Shown: positions 44,068-53,814, counted from the first letter of the stretch. The stretch: 64,000 bases of DNA from JAHRVQ01 sp051278195 (GCA_051278195.1 JBNMQM010000006.1:1-64000), one strand, 5' to 3'. The notes: a model not told the origin generated them from the sequence alone. Made by a program: numbers and translations.

Positions 44068-45099
44068 ATGGCTTTTTCCGACTTTTACTGTATTGCATTC
44101 GGCATCGGCACTCGTAATAGCAAAGGCGAGTGGCTAGAAGTATTCTATCCAGTGCCGATATTTAAACCGTCAGAGCAGGATGTTGAGCGGATTGCCCAGG
44201 TCCTCGATTACACCGGCGGCAATAAAGCGATCGACCTCAACGAAGAAAAGATAGGTAGATTGGCGCCTTACATCAACGACAGTCGCCAGCAATCGATTCT
44301 CGGCATGCTCCGCGGTACAAATCGATCACGTGTGGCCTGCTTCATCGAAACTGATAGCGCCATCACTTCAACGCCTGAGGCCTACTTAAAGCTGCATCTG
44401 CTGTCTCAACGTCATGCAAAGCCCAATCAGATTAACCTGGAGGGTATTTTTGCCAAACTACCGAATGTTGCTTGGACCAGTGAAGGCGCAATCGATCTTG
44501 CTGAACTTACCGATGCACAACTCAGAGCAAGGGTCGAAGGGAATTTGCTTGAAGTTTCCAGCATCGACAAATTTCCTCGCATGGCCAACTACGTGGTACC
44601 TCATGGGGTTCGAATTGCGCACACGGCAAGAGTAAGACTAGGCGCTTATCTAGGCGAGGGTACGACCGTCATGCATGAAGGGTTCGTCAATTTCAATGCT
44701 GGGACACTAGGCACAGCGATGGTCGAAGGCAGGCTGTCGCAAGGTGTGGTCATGGGCGTTGGTAGTGATCTCGGCGGCGGCGCTAGCACCATGGGAACCT
44801 TGTCGGGTGGTGGAGAAATATTAGTTTCGATCGGAGAAAACTGTTTAATCGGTGCAAACGCCGGTTGCGGTATTCCGCTCGGCGATCGCTGCACCATAGA
44901 AGCAGGCCTCTTTATTACCGGCGGTACCGTGATTCAGGTTCTCGACGAAAACAGAAATTTTGTGAGAATGGTTAAAGCTAAGGAGTTGGCTGGCCACAGC
45001 GACATGTTGTTTATTCGTAATTCACAAACAGGTGTTGTCGAATGTCGAACTAACACCAAGGCGATTCAACTCAACGCGACCCTCCACGCTCACAACTAG
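44068..45099 (+). CDS. dapD: Tetrahydrodipicolinate N-succinyltransferase
   Basis: DapD succinylates tetrahydrodipicolinate in lysine and diaminopimelate synthesis. The 343-residue protein is the long type found in Pseudomonas. The left-handed beta helix is seen from about residue 195 on (HGVRIAHTARVRLGAYLGEGTTVMHEGFVNFN in pieces, ending with GRCTIEAGLF-like GDRCTIEAGLFITGG). The N-terminal half includes EWLEVFYPVPIFKPSEQD. A 63-base gap separates it from dapC. Confidence 0.95.
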   Translation: MAFSDFYCIAFGIGTRNSKGEWLEVFYPVPIFKPSEQDVERIAQVLDYTGGNKAIDLNEEKIGRLAPYINDSRQQSILGMLRGTNRSRVACFIETDSAITSTPEAYLKLHLLSQRHAKPNQINLEGIFAKLPNVAWTSEGAIDLAELTDAQLRARVEGNLLEVSSIDKFPRMANYVVPHGVRIAHTARVRLGAYLGEGTTVMHEGFVNFNAGTLGTAMVEGRLSQGVVMGVGSDLGGGASTMGTLSGGGEILVSIGENCLIGANAGCGIPLGDRCTIEAGLFITGGTVIQVLDENRNFVRMVKAKELAGHSDMLFIRNSQTGVVECRTNTKAIQLNATLHAHN

Positions 45100-45107
45100 T
45101 TATCCTC

Positions 45108-46280
45108 ATGAATAAATCTGTCGACCCTTTACTCGACCCTTTACTCGACAAGGAACTGCTGGACCTAACCCGCCAGCTGATTGTCGCGCAATCGGTATCT
45201 CCCGATGATGCTGGTTGCCAGAGAATCATTGCGGATTACCTGGCAGAGCTAGGGTTCAACAACGAACCATTGCCCTTCGGAGATGTGAGTAACCTGTGGT
45301 CAACTCACGGCAATGGCCCGCCCTATTTCGTCTTTGCCGGCCACACCGATGTTGTGCCATCTGGTCCAGAGGAAGACTGGCACTCACCACCCTTCGAGCC
45401 AACAGAGCGGAACGGCGAACTGTTTGGCAGAGGCGCTGCGGACATGAAAGGTTCTCTAGCGGCAATGCTCACAGCAACCAAAAACTTTTTCTTAAACGGC
45501 GGGCGCGATCACACCGGCACGATAGCGTTTCTGATTACCTCGGATGAAGAGGCAGATGCGTTCGATGGCACTAAGCGGGTCATGGCTACATTGAAAGATC
45601 GGGGTATTGATCTTGATTGGTGTTTAATCGGCGAGCCTTCTAGCAGCAAACAGTTAGGGGATGTCGTTCGCAATGGCCGCCGAGGTTCATTGCATGGACG
45701 ACTTGCCGTGCACGGTATTCAGGGGCATGTGGCTTATCCGTTAACGGCGTCAAATCCTATCCACCGGTTTGCGCCAGCGTTGACGCAACTCACAACAGAG
45801 ATTTGGGATGAGGGAAACGCCTATTTCCCACCAACTTCAATGCAAGTTTCTAATATTCACGGTGGTACCGGTGTCACCAACGTGATCCCTGGCGAACTGC
45901 AAGTGGTATTCAATTTTCGCTACAGCACAGAAAGTACCGAGGCATCTATCGCCAAGAGAACAGAGGCGATACTCGACCAACATGGACTTGACTACACGCT
46001 CGACTGGCAGCTCTCTGGCGTACCATTTTTGACTGAAGCGGGTGAATTGATTCCAGCCGTACAGCAAGCCATTCTGGCTGAAACAGGCTTAACAACGGAG
46101 CTTTCAACCGCCGGGGGCACTTCTGACGGGCGTTTTATTGCACCGACCGGCACCCAGGTGGTCGAGCTAGGACCACTCAACGCCACCATTCATAAGGTCA
46201 ACGAGTCGGTTAATATCAACGATCTTAGTTCACTAAGACGGATTTATCAGCGGGTAGTACATGACCTCACGCTTTCCTGA
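45108..46280 (+). CDS. dapE: Succinyl-diaminopimelate desuccinylase
   Basis: DapE removes the succinyl group to give LL-diaminopimelate. The 390-residue M20-type dizinc hydrolase has the first zinc site FAGHTDVVPSG, the bridging aspartate in GRGAADMKGSLAAML, the catalytic and ligand glutamates in LITSDEEADAFDGTK, and LIGEPSSSKQLGD. The N-terminus carries a short repeat (Asp-Pro-Leu-Leu twice) from a 12-bp tandem duplication at 45121-45150. It overlaps the next gene by 20 bases. Confidence 0.97.
   Translation: MNKSVDPLLDPLLDKELLDLTRQLIVAQSVSPDDAGCQRIIADYLAELGFNNEPLPFGDVSNLWSTHGNGPPYFVFAGHTDVVPSGPEEDWHSPPFEPTERNGELFGRGAADMKGSLAAMLTATKNFFLNGGRDHTGTIAFLITSDEEADAFDGTKRVMATLKDRGIDLDWCLIGEPSSSKQLGDVVRNGRRGSLHGRLAVHGIQGHVAYPLTASNPIHRFAPALTQLTTEIWDEGNAYFPPTSMQVSNIHGGTGVTNVIPGELQVVFNFRYSTESTEASIAKRTEAILDQHGLDYTLDWQLSGVPFLTEAGELIPAVQQAILAETGLTTELSTAGGTSDGRFIAPTGTQVVELGPLNATIHKVNESVNINDLSSLRRIYQRVVHDLTLS
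45121..45150. repeat. Tandem duplication, 12-bp unit TCGACCCTTTAC, in the 5' end of dapE
   Basis: Two exact copies (45121-45132, 45133-45144) and the start of a third. They encode a repeated Asp-Pro-Leu-Leu and keep the frame. Confidence 0.9.
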
Positions 46281-46650
46281 TCTCGAGATCTATCTCAAGC
46301 GTGTCCCCGCTAACGATATTGTCGAGTGGCTCAATACGATCTTTAATGACGTTTCTGTCCTGACCCAGCCGGCATCGAAACAACCATCAGTGCCGGCAGC
46401 GACGGAATGCCTCATTCAACAAACGATGACCTGCAACATTAGCGAAAACGTTGCTAAAGGTGGCTTTACCTCAGTCTGGTTTAAAAGTAATGACACGCCC
46501 TGGGCGACCGATCACGAGTGCGCGGTCGCAGCTTTTGATCATTTCCAAATAGAGACTCGGTGCAGCACCGGTGGCTGGGAAGGCGAAGACGACGGTGGCT
46601 GGTTGCGTATCACCGATAAGGGCTCACAAACCGTGAACTGGCATACTTAA
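46261..46650 (+). CDS. Hypothetical protein downstream of dapE
   Basis: A 129-residue soluble protein with no signal peptide or membrane segment. It starts inside the end of dapE (20-base overlap) and its stop overlaps the gspN start (TAATG), so it is firmly placed in the operon. Visible features are an N-terminal amphipathic stretch (VPANDIVEWLNTIFNDVSV) and a C-terminal half rich in Trp, Gly and Asp (TGGWEGEDDGGWLRI). I do not recognise a family. Coding is supported by the two overlaps and by lack of other frames in the space. Confidence 0.75.
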   Translation: MTSRFPDLEIYLKRVPANDIVEWLNTIFNDVSVLTQPASKQPSVPAATECLIQQTMTCNISENVAKGGFTSVWFKSNDTPWATDHECAVAAFDHFQIETRCSTGGWEGEDDGGWLRITDKGSQTVNWHT

Positions 46651-47408
46651 TGATGCGCATGTTTGGCTTTGGCCTAATTGCCCTCCTGACTTTTTGCAGC
46701 TTTATCGTGGTGTTCGCGCCTGCTTCTCTGATCTGGCGCGTCGCTGAAAAAGAAGTCATCGACAATGTGCCAGACCTGCACGTTCTGAGGGTCAGTGGCA
46801 CCGTCTGGTCTGGAGCAGCCGAGTTAGTCTATCGACAGTTTCCCACCAGCTTACTGAACTGGACGATTGCGCCATTACCCCTCCTTGGCGCACAAATAGA
46901 AACCCACCTGGTGCTCAGCGGGGAAGGTCACGAACTGAATGGCGATGGTCTGATCAAACAGCAGTTTGGCGACGTTAAATCTCTAACTGGCTTTATTGAC
47001 GCCAGTTACATCAATCGCGTCAGTGAGCCCCAGGGGCTTACTTTCTCGGGCACCATTGACATTCAAAGTCTAAGTTTCCAAAGTGACTTGCTCTGGATTC
47101 AAGAAGCGCGCGGTCGCATTTACTGGCCAGGCGGCAAAATTGTCTCCCGCACCCTGCAGGCAGGCACTCGCGTTTTTGATCTGCCGGCGCTCACTGGCGA
47201 TATTAGTATGCAAGGCGATAGTCTTTATCTAAATCTGCACCACAACAACGAAACTATTATCGATATTCTGGTCAAACCAGATGGTTGGATCAGCGTTGCC
47301 GTCAAAGCTCGTTTGTTCGATCTTGCTAATCTACCCTGGCCCGCCGGTTCGAGTCCGAGCGACACTGTGCTAGAGTTCGAAGAGAAACTGCTCCGGAGCA
47401 ATCGCTAA
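46650..47408 (+). CDS. gspN: Type II secretion system protein GspN
   Basis: GspN is an accessory inner-membrane protein of some type II secretion systems. The 252-residue protein has one N-terminal membrane segment (FGFGLIALLTFCSFIVVFAPA) followed by ASLIWRVAEKEV and the GTVWSGAAELVYRQ motif that defines the family. The rest is a periplasmic beta-rich domain. It overlaps the upstream gene and is directly followed by gspC. The role is inferred from the family and from gspC-gspD next to it. Confidence 0.85.
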   Translation: MMRMFGFGLIALLTFCSFIVVFAPASLIWRVAEKEVIDNVPDLHVLRVSGTVWSGAAELVYRQFPTSLLNWTIAPLPLLGAQIETHLVLSGEGHELNGDGLIKQQFGDVKSLTGFIDASYINRVSEPQGLTFSGTIDIQSLSFQSDLLWIQEARGRIYWPGGKIVSRTLQAGTRVFDLPALTGDISMQGDSLYLNLHHNNETIIDILVKPDGWISVAVKARLFDLANLPWPAGSSPSDTVLEFEEKLLRSNR

Positions 47409-47411
47409 GCC

Positions 47412-48371
47412 ATGGATTCATTGGCCACATTTTTGACTCAATACAATAAACCGTTGTCGACCGCGATCAGTTTCGCGTTGGTCATTCTGATGAGTATCTT
47501 TCTGGCCAACGGTGCGCTGTTTTTTATCGAACATATGAATCAGGGCAAAGTCTCAGATAACCGTCAGGCTGCGCCAGCACCCAGCGCTAAAACTCTCGAC
47601 ACGTCACAAATCCGCGACCTGTTTGGCAAGTATCAAGACACCGCCACACCGCAATCCGTTGATGCACCGAAAACCACGCTCAATCTGGAGTTGCAGGGTA
47701 TTTTTACGGCGGAAGCCGCTGCTGACTCGACTGCCATTGTCGCCCAGCGCGGCAAATCCGGAGAATTGTATCGAATTGGCGATCGACTGCCCGGTAACGC
47801 CACGCTGGAAGCCGTTTTTGATGATCATATTTTGATCAAGCGCGGCGCTAGAACCGAGAAGTTACCCTTTTCAGATAGCGCCATCAGCGCCGGATTTCGC
47901 CAGACTTCAAGTGCCAGCCCCGTCAGTAACAGCGCACCTCAACCCAGGGTTGCAACTGGCACCACTCGCCTCGAGCAACTCGGTGAGCGCATTGCACGAC
48001 GCTCTCAAAAAATGGCTCAAGAAAAAGCCGCCCCGCCGTCCCAATCCTCAGCAGACTTGCGCTCCGCCATCGACAACTTCCAGAAGCGGCTCGACGAGAA
48101 CCCCGCTGAATTGTTGACCGAGTTGGGTGTCGATGTGGTTGAGACCGAAAAAGGCAGTGGCTATCGCATCGGCGGTGAAGTATCACAAACCATGCTCCGC
48201 CAAGCGGGCCTCAAGCAAGGCGATGTGGTGCTGTCGGTGAATGGCCAGCCTGCCAGCAGCGTCGCTAATGATAAAAAGCTCATGGATCAGGTAATGCAGA
48301 GTGAGCGAGTGCGCGTCGAGGTCCAACGTGACGAGCGCCGCTTCTATGTCACCGTACCTATTCCTCAATAA
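47412..48371 (+). CDS. gspC: Type II secretion system protein GspC
   Basis: GspC links the inner-membrane platform to the secretin. The 319-residue protein has a short cytoplasmic start, one membrane segment (about residues 18-38), a periplasmic HR domain (LNLELQGIFTAEAAADSTAIVAQ, about 93-150) and a C-terminal PDZ domain (about 245-319: LRQAGLKQGDVVLSVNGQPAS). The linker between them is Ala/Pro/Gln-rich. gspD follows after 124 bases. Confidence 0.9.
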   Translation: MDSLATFLTQYNKPLSTAISFALVILMSIFLANGALFFIEHMNQGKVSDNRQAAPAPSAKTLDTSQIRDLFGKYQDTATPQSVDAPKTTLNLELQGIFTAEAAADSTAIVAQRGKSGELYRIGDRLPGNATLEAVFDDHILIKRGARTEKLPFSDSAISAGFRQTSSASPVSNSAPQPRVATGTTRLEQLGERIARRSQKMAQEKAAPPSQSSADLRSAIDNFQKRLDENPAELLTELGVDVVETEKGSGYRIGGEVSQTMLRQAGLKQGDVVLSVNGQPASSVANDKKLMDQVMQSERVRVEVQRDERRFYVTVPIPQ

Positions 48372-48495
48372 TCAGTTCTTAATAACCTGTCCCCTACAAC
48401 CTACCTCTTCAGACTAAAATTCAGAGCAATTGACGCGTGTAGTTCTCGGCGGAATTCAAGTAACATGCCGTTTTCACCAAGTTCGTAAGCACCCT

Positions 48496-50370
48496 ATGCA
48501 TCACATTCTTCGCCTGCTAGTGGTCAGCTGCCTGCTCGTCGCACCCTTCGCGACAGGTCAGGATAACTGGAAGATCAATCTCAAGAATGCCGATATCCGG
48601 GAGTTCACCACCCAGGTTTCTGCCATTACTGGCAAAAGCTTTATTGTGGACCCACGCATCAAAGGCAACGTGACGGTCATTTCTAGCACCTCAATGGACA
48701 GCGACGCAATCTACGAGCTGTTCCTCAGCGTTCTGCGCGTGCACGGCTATGCCGCGGTAGAATCCGGCAATGTCGTCAAAATCGTTCAGCAGGTGCTGGC
48801 AAAACAAAGCGGTAACTCTCTGGACTTCGTTGGCGGTGCTGAAAGTGAAGAGTTGGTGACACGAGTGATCGCGGCCAAAAACACACCCTCTGTTGAACTG
48901 GTCAAAATATTACGGCCGTTAATACCTCAGTATGGCCACATCGCCGGCCTAGATCAGCCCAACGCGATCATCATCAGCGACCATGCCTCTAACATTAACC
49001 GCTTGGTTGAAATTGTTGAGAGAATTGACGTTGTTGAAGAAACCACCACCCGAATCGTCGAATTACAAGAAGCCTGGGTTGAGGATATGGTCGGGCTACT
49101 TGAGCAGTTAGCGCCAGACCTCATCGGCAAAAGCGCTAAAGGTCCAAATAAAGTGACTATCGTCGCAAGTGAGCGCACCAATTCTATCGTCCTTAAGGGC
49201 GAGCCATTAACGCTTGAGAAGGTTGTCCAACTGATCGCCGATCTCGATACGCCAGCCAATCGTGCCGGCACCATCCAGGTGGTGAGACTTGCGCACTCAG
49301 ATGCCACAGAGCTCGCAGACATTCTTAAAAACCTGGTGGCTGACTCGGACAATGGCGACAAGACTGGCCAAAACGTTAAAACCAGCATTCAAGCCGATGC
49401 TTCACTCAATGCACTGGTGATTCAGGCAGACCCCACCACCATGTCTGATCTAAAAAGCATCATTACCCAACTGGATATTCGCCGACTACAGGTGCTCATC
49501 GAGGCAGCCATCGTCGAGGTGACCGATACCTTTGAACGCCAACTCGGCACAGAGCTGGCCATTGCCGATACTGGCTCCTCAAACCTGCCCTTGGCGACAA
49601 CTGCACCTAGCGGCATCCTTTCTAGCGTTATCGCGTCGCTCGCGTCAGATGGCGCTACAGCACCTAATCTGGGCACATCGCCGATACTGGCCCTAGGTAA
49701 GGAAAACGCCAACGGTATTAACTTTGCTTTCGTCGTGCAGGCACTCGCCAGTAACGATAATGCCAACCTGCTATCGACGCCCAGCATCACCACCATGGAC
49801 AATGAAGAAGCAAAAATTGTTGTGGGTCAAAGTGTGCCTTTCAGAACTGGTTCAACGACAACAGGTAACAATGGTACATCGAACCCATTCACGACCATTC
49901 AGCGTGAAGATGTGGGTCTGACGCTGCAGGTGACGCCGCACGTCCATGACGGCAATTTGATTCGCCTTGAAATCCTCCAAGAGGTATCAGAGGTCGACAC
50001 TCGAACGCTACAAATCGGCAGTGATGGCTCATCTGACATCATCACCAACAAACGCACCATTGAGACGACTGTCCTGGCAGACGATGGCGAAGTCGTTGTA
50101 CTAGGCGGCCTTATTCGCGACAAATACAGCGAAGGTGAAAGCGGTGTGCCCGGGTTAAAAAATATTCCTATACTCGGCTATCTGTTCAAGACCAAATCCA
50201 AGAGTGTCGAAAAATCGAATCTAATGGTTTTCCTGAGGGCCACCGTCCTTAAAACACGCGAGGATGTTGTGGCGCAGACCGAGCGCAAGTACAACGGTAT
50301 CTGGGAAGTTGAGATAACAGGGACGGATGCCTCCGAGGCCATCAATGACCTTTTCGATGGCAAGCATTGA
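48496..50370 (+). CDS. gspD: Type II secretion system secretin GspD
   Basis: GspD forms the outer-membrane channel of the T2SS. The ATG at 48496 is chosen because it gives a normal signal peptide (LRLLVVSCLLVAPFATG) and 624 residues; the open frame starts at 48430. The N0 domain begins WKINLKNADIREFTTQVS, with N1-N3 repeats to about residue 330 and the secretin core near the end (VGQSVPFRTGS, VGLTLQVTPHVHDGN, GEVVVLGGLIRDKYSEGESGVPGLKNIPILGYLF in pieces). The secretion genes E-M are not in the window. It overlaps the start of plsB. Confidence 0.95.
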   Translation: MHHILRLLVVSCLLVAPFATGQDNWKINLKNADIREFTTQVSAITGKSFIVDPRIKGNVTVISSTSMDSDAIYELFLSVLRVHGYAAVESGNVVKIVQQVLAKQSGNSLDFVGGAESEELVTRVIAAKNTPSVELVKILRPLIPQYGHIAGLDQPNAIIISDHASNINRLVEIVERIDVVEETTTRIVELQEAWVEDMVGLLEQLAPDLIGKSAKGPNKVTIVASERTNSIVLKGEPLTLEKVVQLIADLDTPANRAGTIQVVRLAHSDATELADILKNLVADSDNGDKTGQNVKTSIQADASLNALVIQADPTTMSDLKSIITQLDIRRLQVLIEAAIVEVTDTFERQLGTELAIADTGSSNLPLATTAPSGILSSVIASLASDGATAPNLGTSPILALGKENANGINFAFVVQALASNDNANLLSTPSITTMDNEEAKIVVGQSVPFRTGSTTTGNNGTSNPFTTIQREDVGLTLQVTPHVHDGNLIRLEILQEVSEVDTRTLQIGSDGSSDIITNKRTIETTVLADDGEVVVLGGLIRDKYSEGESGVPGLKNIPILGYLFKTKSKSVEKSNLMVFLRATVLKTREDVVAQTERKYNGIWEVEITGTDASEAINDLFDGKH

Positions 50371-52849
50371 TTCACCGCTTGGTAAAACCGGCGCACTGGC
50401 CAAGCTAAGAGCGCTTCAATTTCGTCTGTCGCGACGAGCACTATTTTCGTGGATTCGTCCTACTGTACTCGGTTGCGATGCAGAGCAATTAGGCATCGAT
50501 GCCGACGACCTCGTTTGTTACATCATGCCTTATCAATCGACTGCAGACCTCATGGTGGTCGACCACGCGACTGAGGCTCAGCAGCTACCGCAACCAACCG
50601 ATCCAATGGGCGATTTTGAAGCCCGCTCATTTTTCTTTCTTGGCCACCCAGAAGGTCTTATTGGTCGCAAAACTTTACGCGGTCAATCTGACCGCATGCT
50701 GCGCATTTTAGAGCACCAGCGCCAGAACCCTGCCACTACAAAGCGCCAAATCAAAATCGTGCCGGTGTCACTATTCTGGGGGCATCAACCCGATCGAGAG
50801 AAATCCATATTCAAGCTTCTGTTGTCCGAAAATTGGACGGTCACGAGCGGCTTTCGAAAAATGCTTTCCGCACTGGTGCACCGACAGCATATCTTTGTCC
50901 AGTTCAGCCCTGCCATTGATCTGGGCGAACTCATTGCCAACGAAGTCGATCCAGAAAAACAAACCCGCAAGCTACACCGAATCTTACGTACGCATTTTAC
51001 CCACCAGAAGCAGGCCATTATTGGCCCCGACCTGTCCCATCGCCGCACTCTGATTAGCGTGATACTTGAAGGAACCGAGGTAAAGCAAGCTATCACCGAT
51101 GAGGTCACGCGACGTGGCGTGCCACAACACAAAATTGAAAAAGAAGCTTTTCGTTATGCCAATGAAATTGCATCGGATCAGTCTTACCGCGTGATTCGGT
51201 TCTTTCATGTGCTGCTCACCTGGCTCTGGAACAACCTATATGACGGCATTGATGTTAGTCGTGTTGAGATCGCGAAGACTCTGGCGCGTACCCACGAGGT
51301 CATCTACACGCCCTGCCATCGGAGCCACATAGACTACCTACTGCTGTCTTACGTTTTGTACCACAATGGCCTGACACCGCCTCACATTGCCGCAGGCAAA
51401 AACCTAAATTTGCCCATAGCCGGACCGTTGTTAAGGCGCGCCGGGGCCTTTTTTATGCGCCGCAGTTTTCGTGACGATCGACTTTATAGCGCAGTGTTTG
51501 ATGAGTACCTGCACCAGATGTTTACTCGCGGATATTCTATCGAATACTTTATTGAAGGTGGCCGCAGCCGAACGGGTCGAACGCTGATGCCCAGAACGGG
51601 CATGCTTAGCATGACATTGAGCAGTTTTCAGCGAGATGCTGCTAAACCGATTGCGTTCTTACCGGTATATTTTGGTTACGAGCGACTGATGGAAGCGCCT
51701 ACCTACATGGATGAACTCGCCGGAAAATCCAAAAAGGAAGAGTCTGTTTTAGACTTATTCAGCATCTTTCGTTCTTTTGCCAAACCATTTGGACGTGTGG
51801 CGGTGAATTTTGGCGAGCCGCTGATCCTGAACGAATTCCTCGACGAGACATGGCCCGATTGGCAAGCCTCTAAAGACTCTGAGAAATTTTCTGCCAGTTG
51901 CACCACATTAGCCCAACAACTGGCACACCGAATCAACGGTGCAGCTGCGGTAACACCTACCAACCTGCTCGCGACGGCACTACTCGCGACACCCAGACAA
52001 ACCATTACAGAAGAGCGATTAATCAGCCAAGTCACGCTATTGCAGAGACTCGCGAACGCTAATCCACCATCCCCTCATATTACGGTGACAGACAAAGACC
52101 CTAAGGACGCTATTCAGCATGCCGCCGCCGTCGCTCAAATTGAGCGCATCGAAACACCTTTTGGAGCGATTTATCAGGCGGACCAGACCGCAGCCATCTT
52201 GCTCACCTACTACCAAAACAACACCATCCATGTATTTGCGCTCGCATCGCTACTGGCTCGCATGATTCGCTTCAACAAACTGACACAAACCAAACAGTTG
52301 ATTAGCAACTGCGAAGTGCTGCAGCCCTATTTAGAAGCCGAAATGATGCTCTCTTGGGAAGATCTAGCTGGCACGATTGCCAAGACGCTAACATTGCTCA
52401 GCGCGCTCGGTGTTGTGGTACAGGACGGTGACGTCATTAAAATTCCATCGCCCACATCAGATCAATACGCCAACCTGACAGATCTCGCCGAGATCATTGA
52501 GCCCACACTTGAACGCTTTTACATCGTGACAGCACTACTCAAGCACAACTCGGCTGAATCTGCCGAGCATCTAGAAGAAGATGCCTCTGGTATTGCGCAA
52601 CAACTGTCGACAATTTACGGACTCAGTGCACCAGAGTTCTTTGATAAGAAATTATTTACCCGCTTTGTTACAACCCTCCGACAGGAGCGCTGTTTAAACG
52701 AGCAAGTTGGCATTACCAGCGAACCGAAGTTCGAGCGCTTGTCGTACATCATTCAGGCTTATCTCGACAGTGATGTGAGTTTTAACGTCCTGCAGGCGAT
52801 TCCTGACGCTCCGCAAGAGAGGCGTACACATATACATCAAACCGATTAG
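50345..52849 (+). CDS. plsB: Glycerol-3-phosphate 1-O-acyltransferase PlsB
   Basis: PlsB adds the first acyl chain to glycerol 3-phosphate at the inner membrane. The 834-residue protein has the acyltransferase motifs TPCHRSHIDYLLLSYVL (HX4D, about residues 322-338), LLRRAGAFFMRRSF, IEYFIEGGRSRTGRTL and the block with VYFGYERLMEAPTYM. ATG at 50345 is favoured by CGAGGC upstream with 6-base spacing; it overlaps gspD by 26 bases. Its 3' end overlaps the converging rsmJ gene by 68 bases. Confidence 0.95.
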   Translation: MTFSMASIDSPLGKTGALAKLRALQFRLSRRALFSWIRPTVLGCDAEQLGIDADDLVCYIMPYQSTADLMVVDHATEAQQLPQPTDPMGDFEARSFFFLGHPEGLIGRKTLRGQSDRMLRILEHQRQNPATTKRQIKIVPVSLFWGHQPDREKSIFKLLLSENWTVTSGFRKMLSALVHRQHIFVQFSPAIDLGELIANEVDPEKQTRKLHRILRTHFTHQKQAIIGPDLSHRRTLISVILEGTEVKQAITDEVTRRGVPQHKIEKEAFRYANEIASDQSYRVIRFFHVLLTWLWNNLYDGIDVSRVEIAKTLARTHEVIYTPCHRSHIDYLLLSYVLYHNGLTPPHIAAGKNLNLPIAGPLLRRAGAFFMRRSFRDDRLYSAVFDEYLHQMFTRGYSIEYFIEGGRSRTGRTLMPRTGMLSMTLSSFQRDAAKPIAFLPVYFGYERLMEAPTYMDELAGKSKKEESVLDLFSIFRSFAKPFGRVAVNFGEPLILNEFLDETWPDWQASKDSEKFSASCTTLAQQLAHRINGAAAVTPTNLLATALLATPRQTITEERLISQVTLLQRLANANPPSPHITVTDKDPKDAIQHAAAVAQIERIETPFGAIYQADQTAAILLTYYQNNTIHVFALASLLARMIRFNKLTQTKQLISNCEVLQPYLEAEMMLSWEDLAGTIAKTLTLLSALGVVVQDGDVIKIPSPTSDQYANLTDLAEIIEPTLERFYIVTALLKHNSAESAEHLEEDASGIAQQLSTIYGLSAPEFFDKKLFTRFVTTLRQERCLNEQVGITSEPKFERLSYIIQAYLDSDVSFNVLQAIPDAPQERRTHIHQTD

Positions 52850-53444
52850 CTTTCGCCGCCAGCGTAAACGTCGCATCGTCCTGGGTTGCTGAGCTTGGTC
52901 TCTTTACAACAACACGCTTTGCGCCTGCTTGCCTAGCCAAACGGACCAGCGCATCTGCATCACGATCTTCACCTAGAAACTGCTGCAGATACTGCATCTG
53001 ACCATTGACCCGGGCAGCCTTTTTTCGCGTCGGAAACATAGGGTCAAGATAGATTACCTCCGGTGCTGCGCTTTTGTGCAGTCCGGCGTCACCCTTGATC
53101 AAGTTCATCCGTGATACAACTGACCCAAGTTCGGGGTGATCCTTAGCGCCTTGCAGCGCTTGTGATAGCAGCAACCAAAGCACCGGAGATCGCTCATAGA
53201 GCGTCACCTCACATCCCGCTGTGGCCAGCAACAAACTGTCAGTACCAAGCCCGGCAGTCCAATCGCTGACCCTCAAACCGGCTTTTGCACCAACGGCTTT
53301 AAGCAGCAGTTCTCTTTTGCCACCGTGTAGTCGCCGATGCGTCAGCTTACCGCTCTTGAAGTCGATAATAAGAGGGTGATTGGAGGAAAGACGATCTTCG
53401 AGCGCTATGCCCTCTCGGGTAGTGATCAGATGAAATCGAGACAT
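52782..53444 (-). CDS. rsmJ: 16S rRNA m2G1516 methyltransferase RsmJ
   Basis: RsmJ methylates G1516 of 16S rRNA. The 220-residue protein has DFKSGKLTHRRLHGGKRELLLKAVG near the N-terminus, the SAM site DWTAGLGTDSLLLATAGCEVTLYERS and the catalytic-type motif IYLDPMFPTRKKAA. The end of the gene runs through the last 68 bases of plsB on the other strand. A degenerate 12-bp tandem array lies just upstream of its start. Confidence 0.95.
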   Translation of the reverse strand: MSRFHLITTREGIALEDRLSSNHPLIIDFKSGKLTHRRLHGGKRELLLKAVGAKAGLRVSDWTAGLGTDSLLLATAGCEVTLYERSPVLWLLLSQALQGAKDHPELGSVVSRMNLIKGDAGLHKSAAPEVIYLDPMFPTRKKAARVNGQMQYLQQFLGEDRDADALVRLARQAGAKRVVVKRPSSATQDDATFTLAAKANRFDVYVYASLAERQESPAGR

Positions 53445-53459
53445 GTGTCAGACATAAGT

Positions 53460-53507
53460 TCGGGTGTCGTTTCGGGTATAGGATCGGCTATAGATTCAGA
53501 TAAATTC
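53460..53507. repeat. Degenerate tandem array, 12-bp unit near TCGGGTATAGGA
   Basis: Four related 12-bp units start at 53460, 53472, 53484 and 53496 (TCGGGTGTCGTT, TCGGGTATAGGA, TCGGCTATAGAT, TCAGATAAATTC). They lie in the 61-base gap between the small gene ending at 53506 and the rsmJ start. Confidence 0.7.
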
Positions 53508-53760
53508 AGGCGTAGGTGTCGATACCGATGAGTTCACTGGCCTCGGCGTCCAGAGAAGCCGTGTAGTGATAAAAATTCACCGCTTGAGCATTGTTGGGTA
53601 TATGTGGCTTCAGCGAAAAATTATTTTGATCGTAGGAAGATCCCTGTACCACCCGACTGACAGCAACGACCGGCTTCACTGGATCGCTGCCGTGCGAATC
53701 CGGTTTCGCTCTGATCTTGCTCGCATCCGCGACAATAAGCTGCTGGTTGGCCAGTTTCAC
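53506..53760 (-). CDS. Small hypothetical protein
   Basis: An 84-residue product starting at a GTG (complement of 53758-53760) with AAGGA 8 bases before it. The C-terminal half reads NFSLKPHIPNNAQAVNFYHY and ends in EASELIGIDTYA, which looks like a conserved protein end rather than chance coding. There is no signal peptide or membrane segment. It is located between tsaB and rsmJ on the same strand. I do not recognise the family. Confidence 0.6.
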   Translation of the reverse strand: MKLANQQLIVADASKIRAKPDSHGSDPVKPVVAVSRVVQGSSYDQNNFSLKPHIPNNAQAVNFYHYTASLDAEASELIGIDTYA

Positions 53761-53814
53761 CCAAGCATTCCTTGCTGGTTTAACGACTGAGTCTACTTGA
53801 TTATAGCCGCAGAA

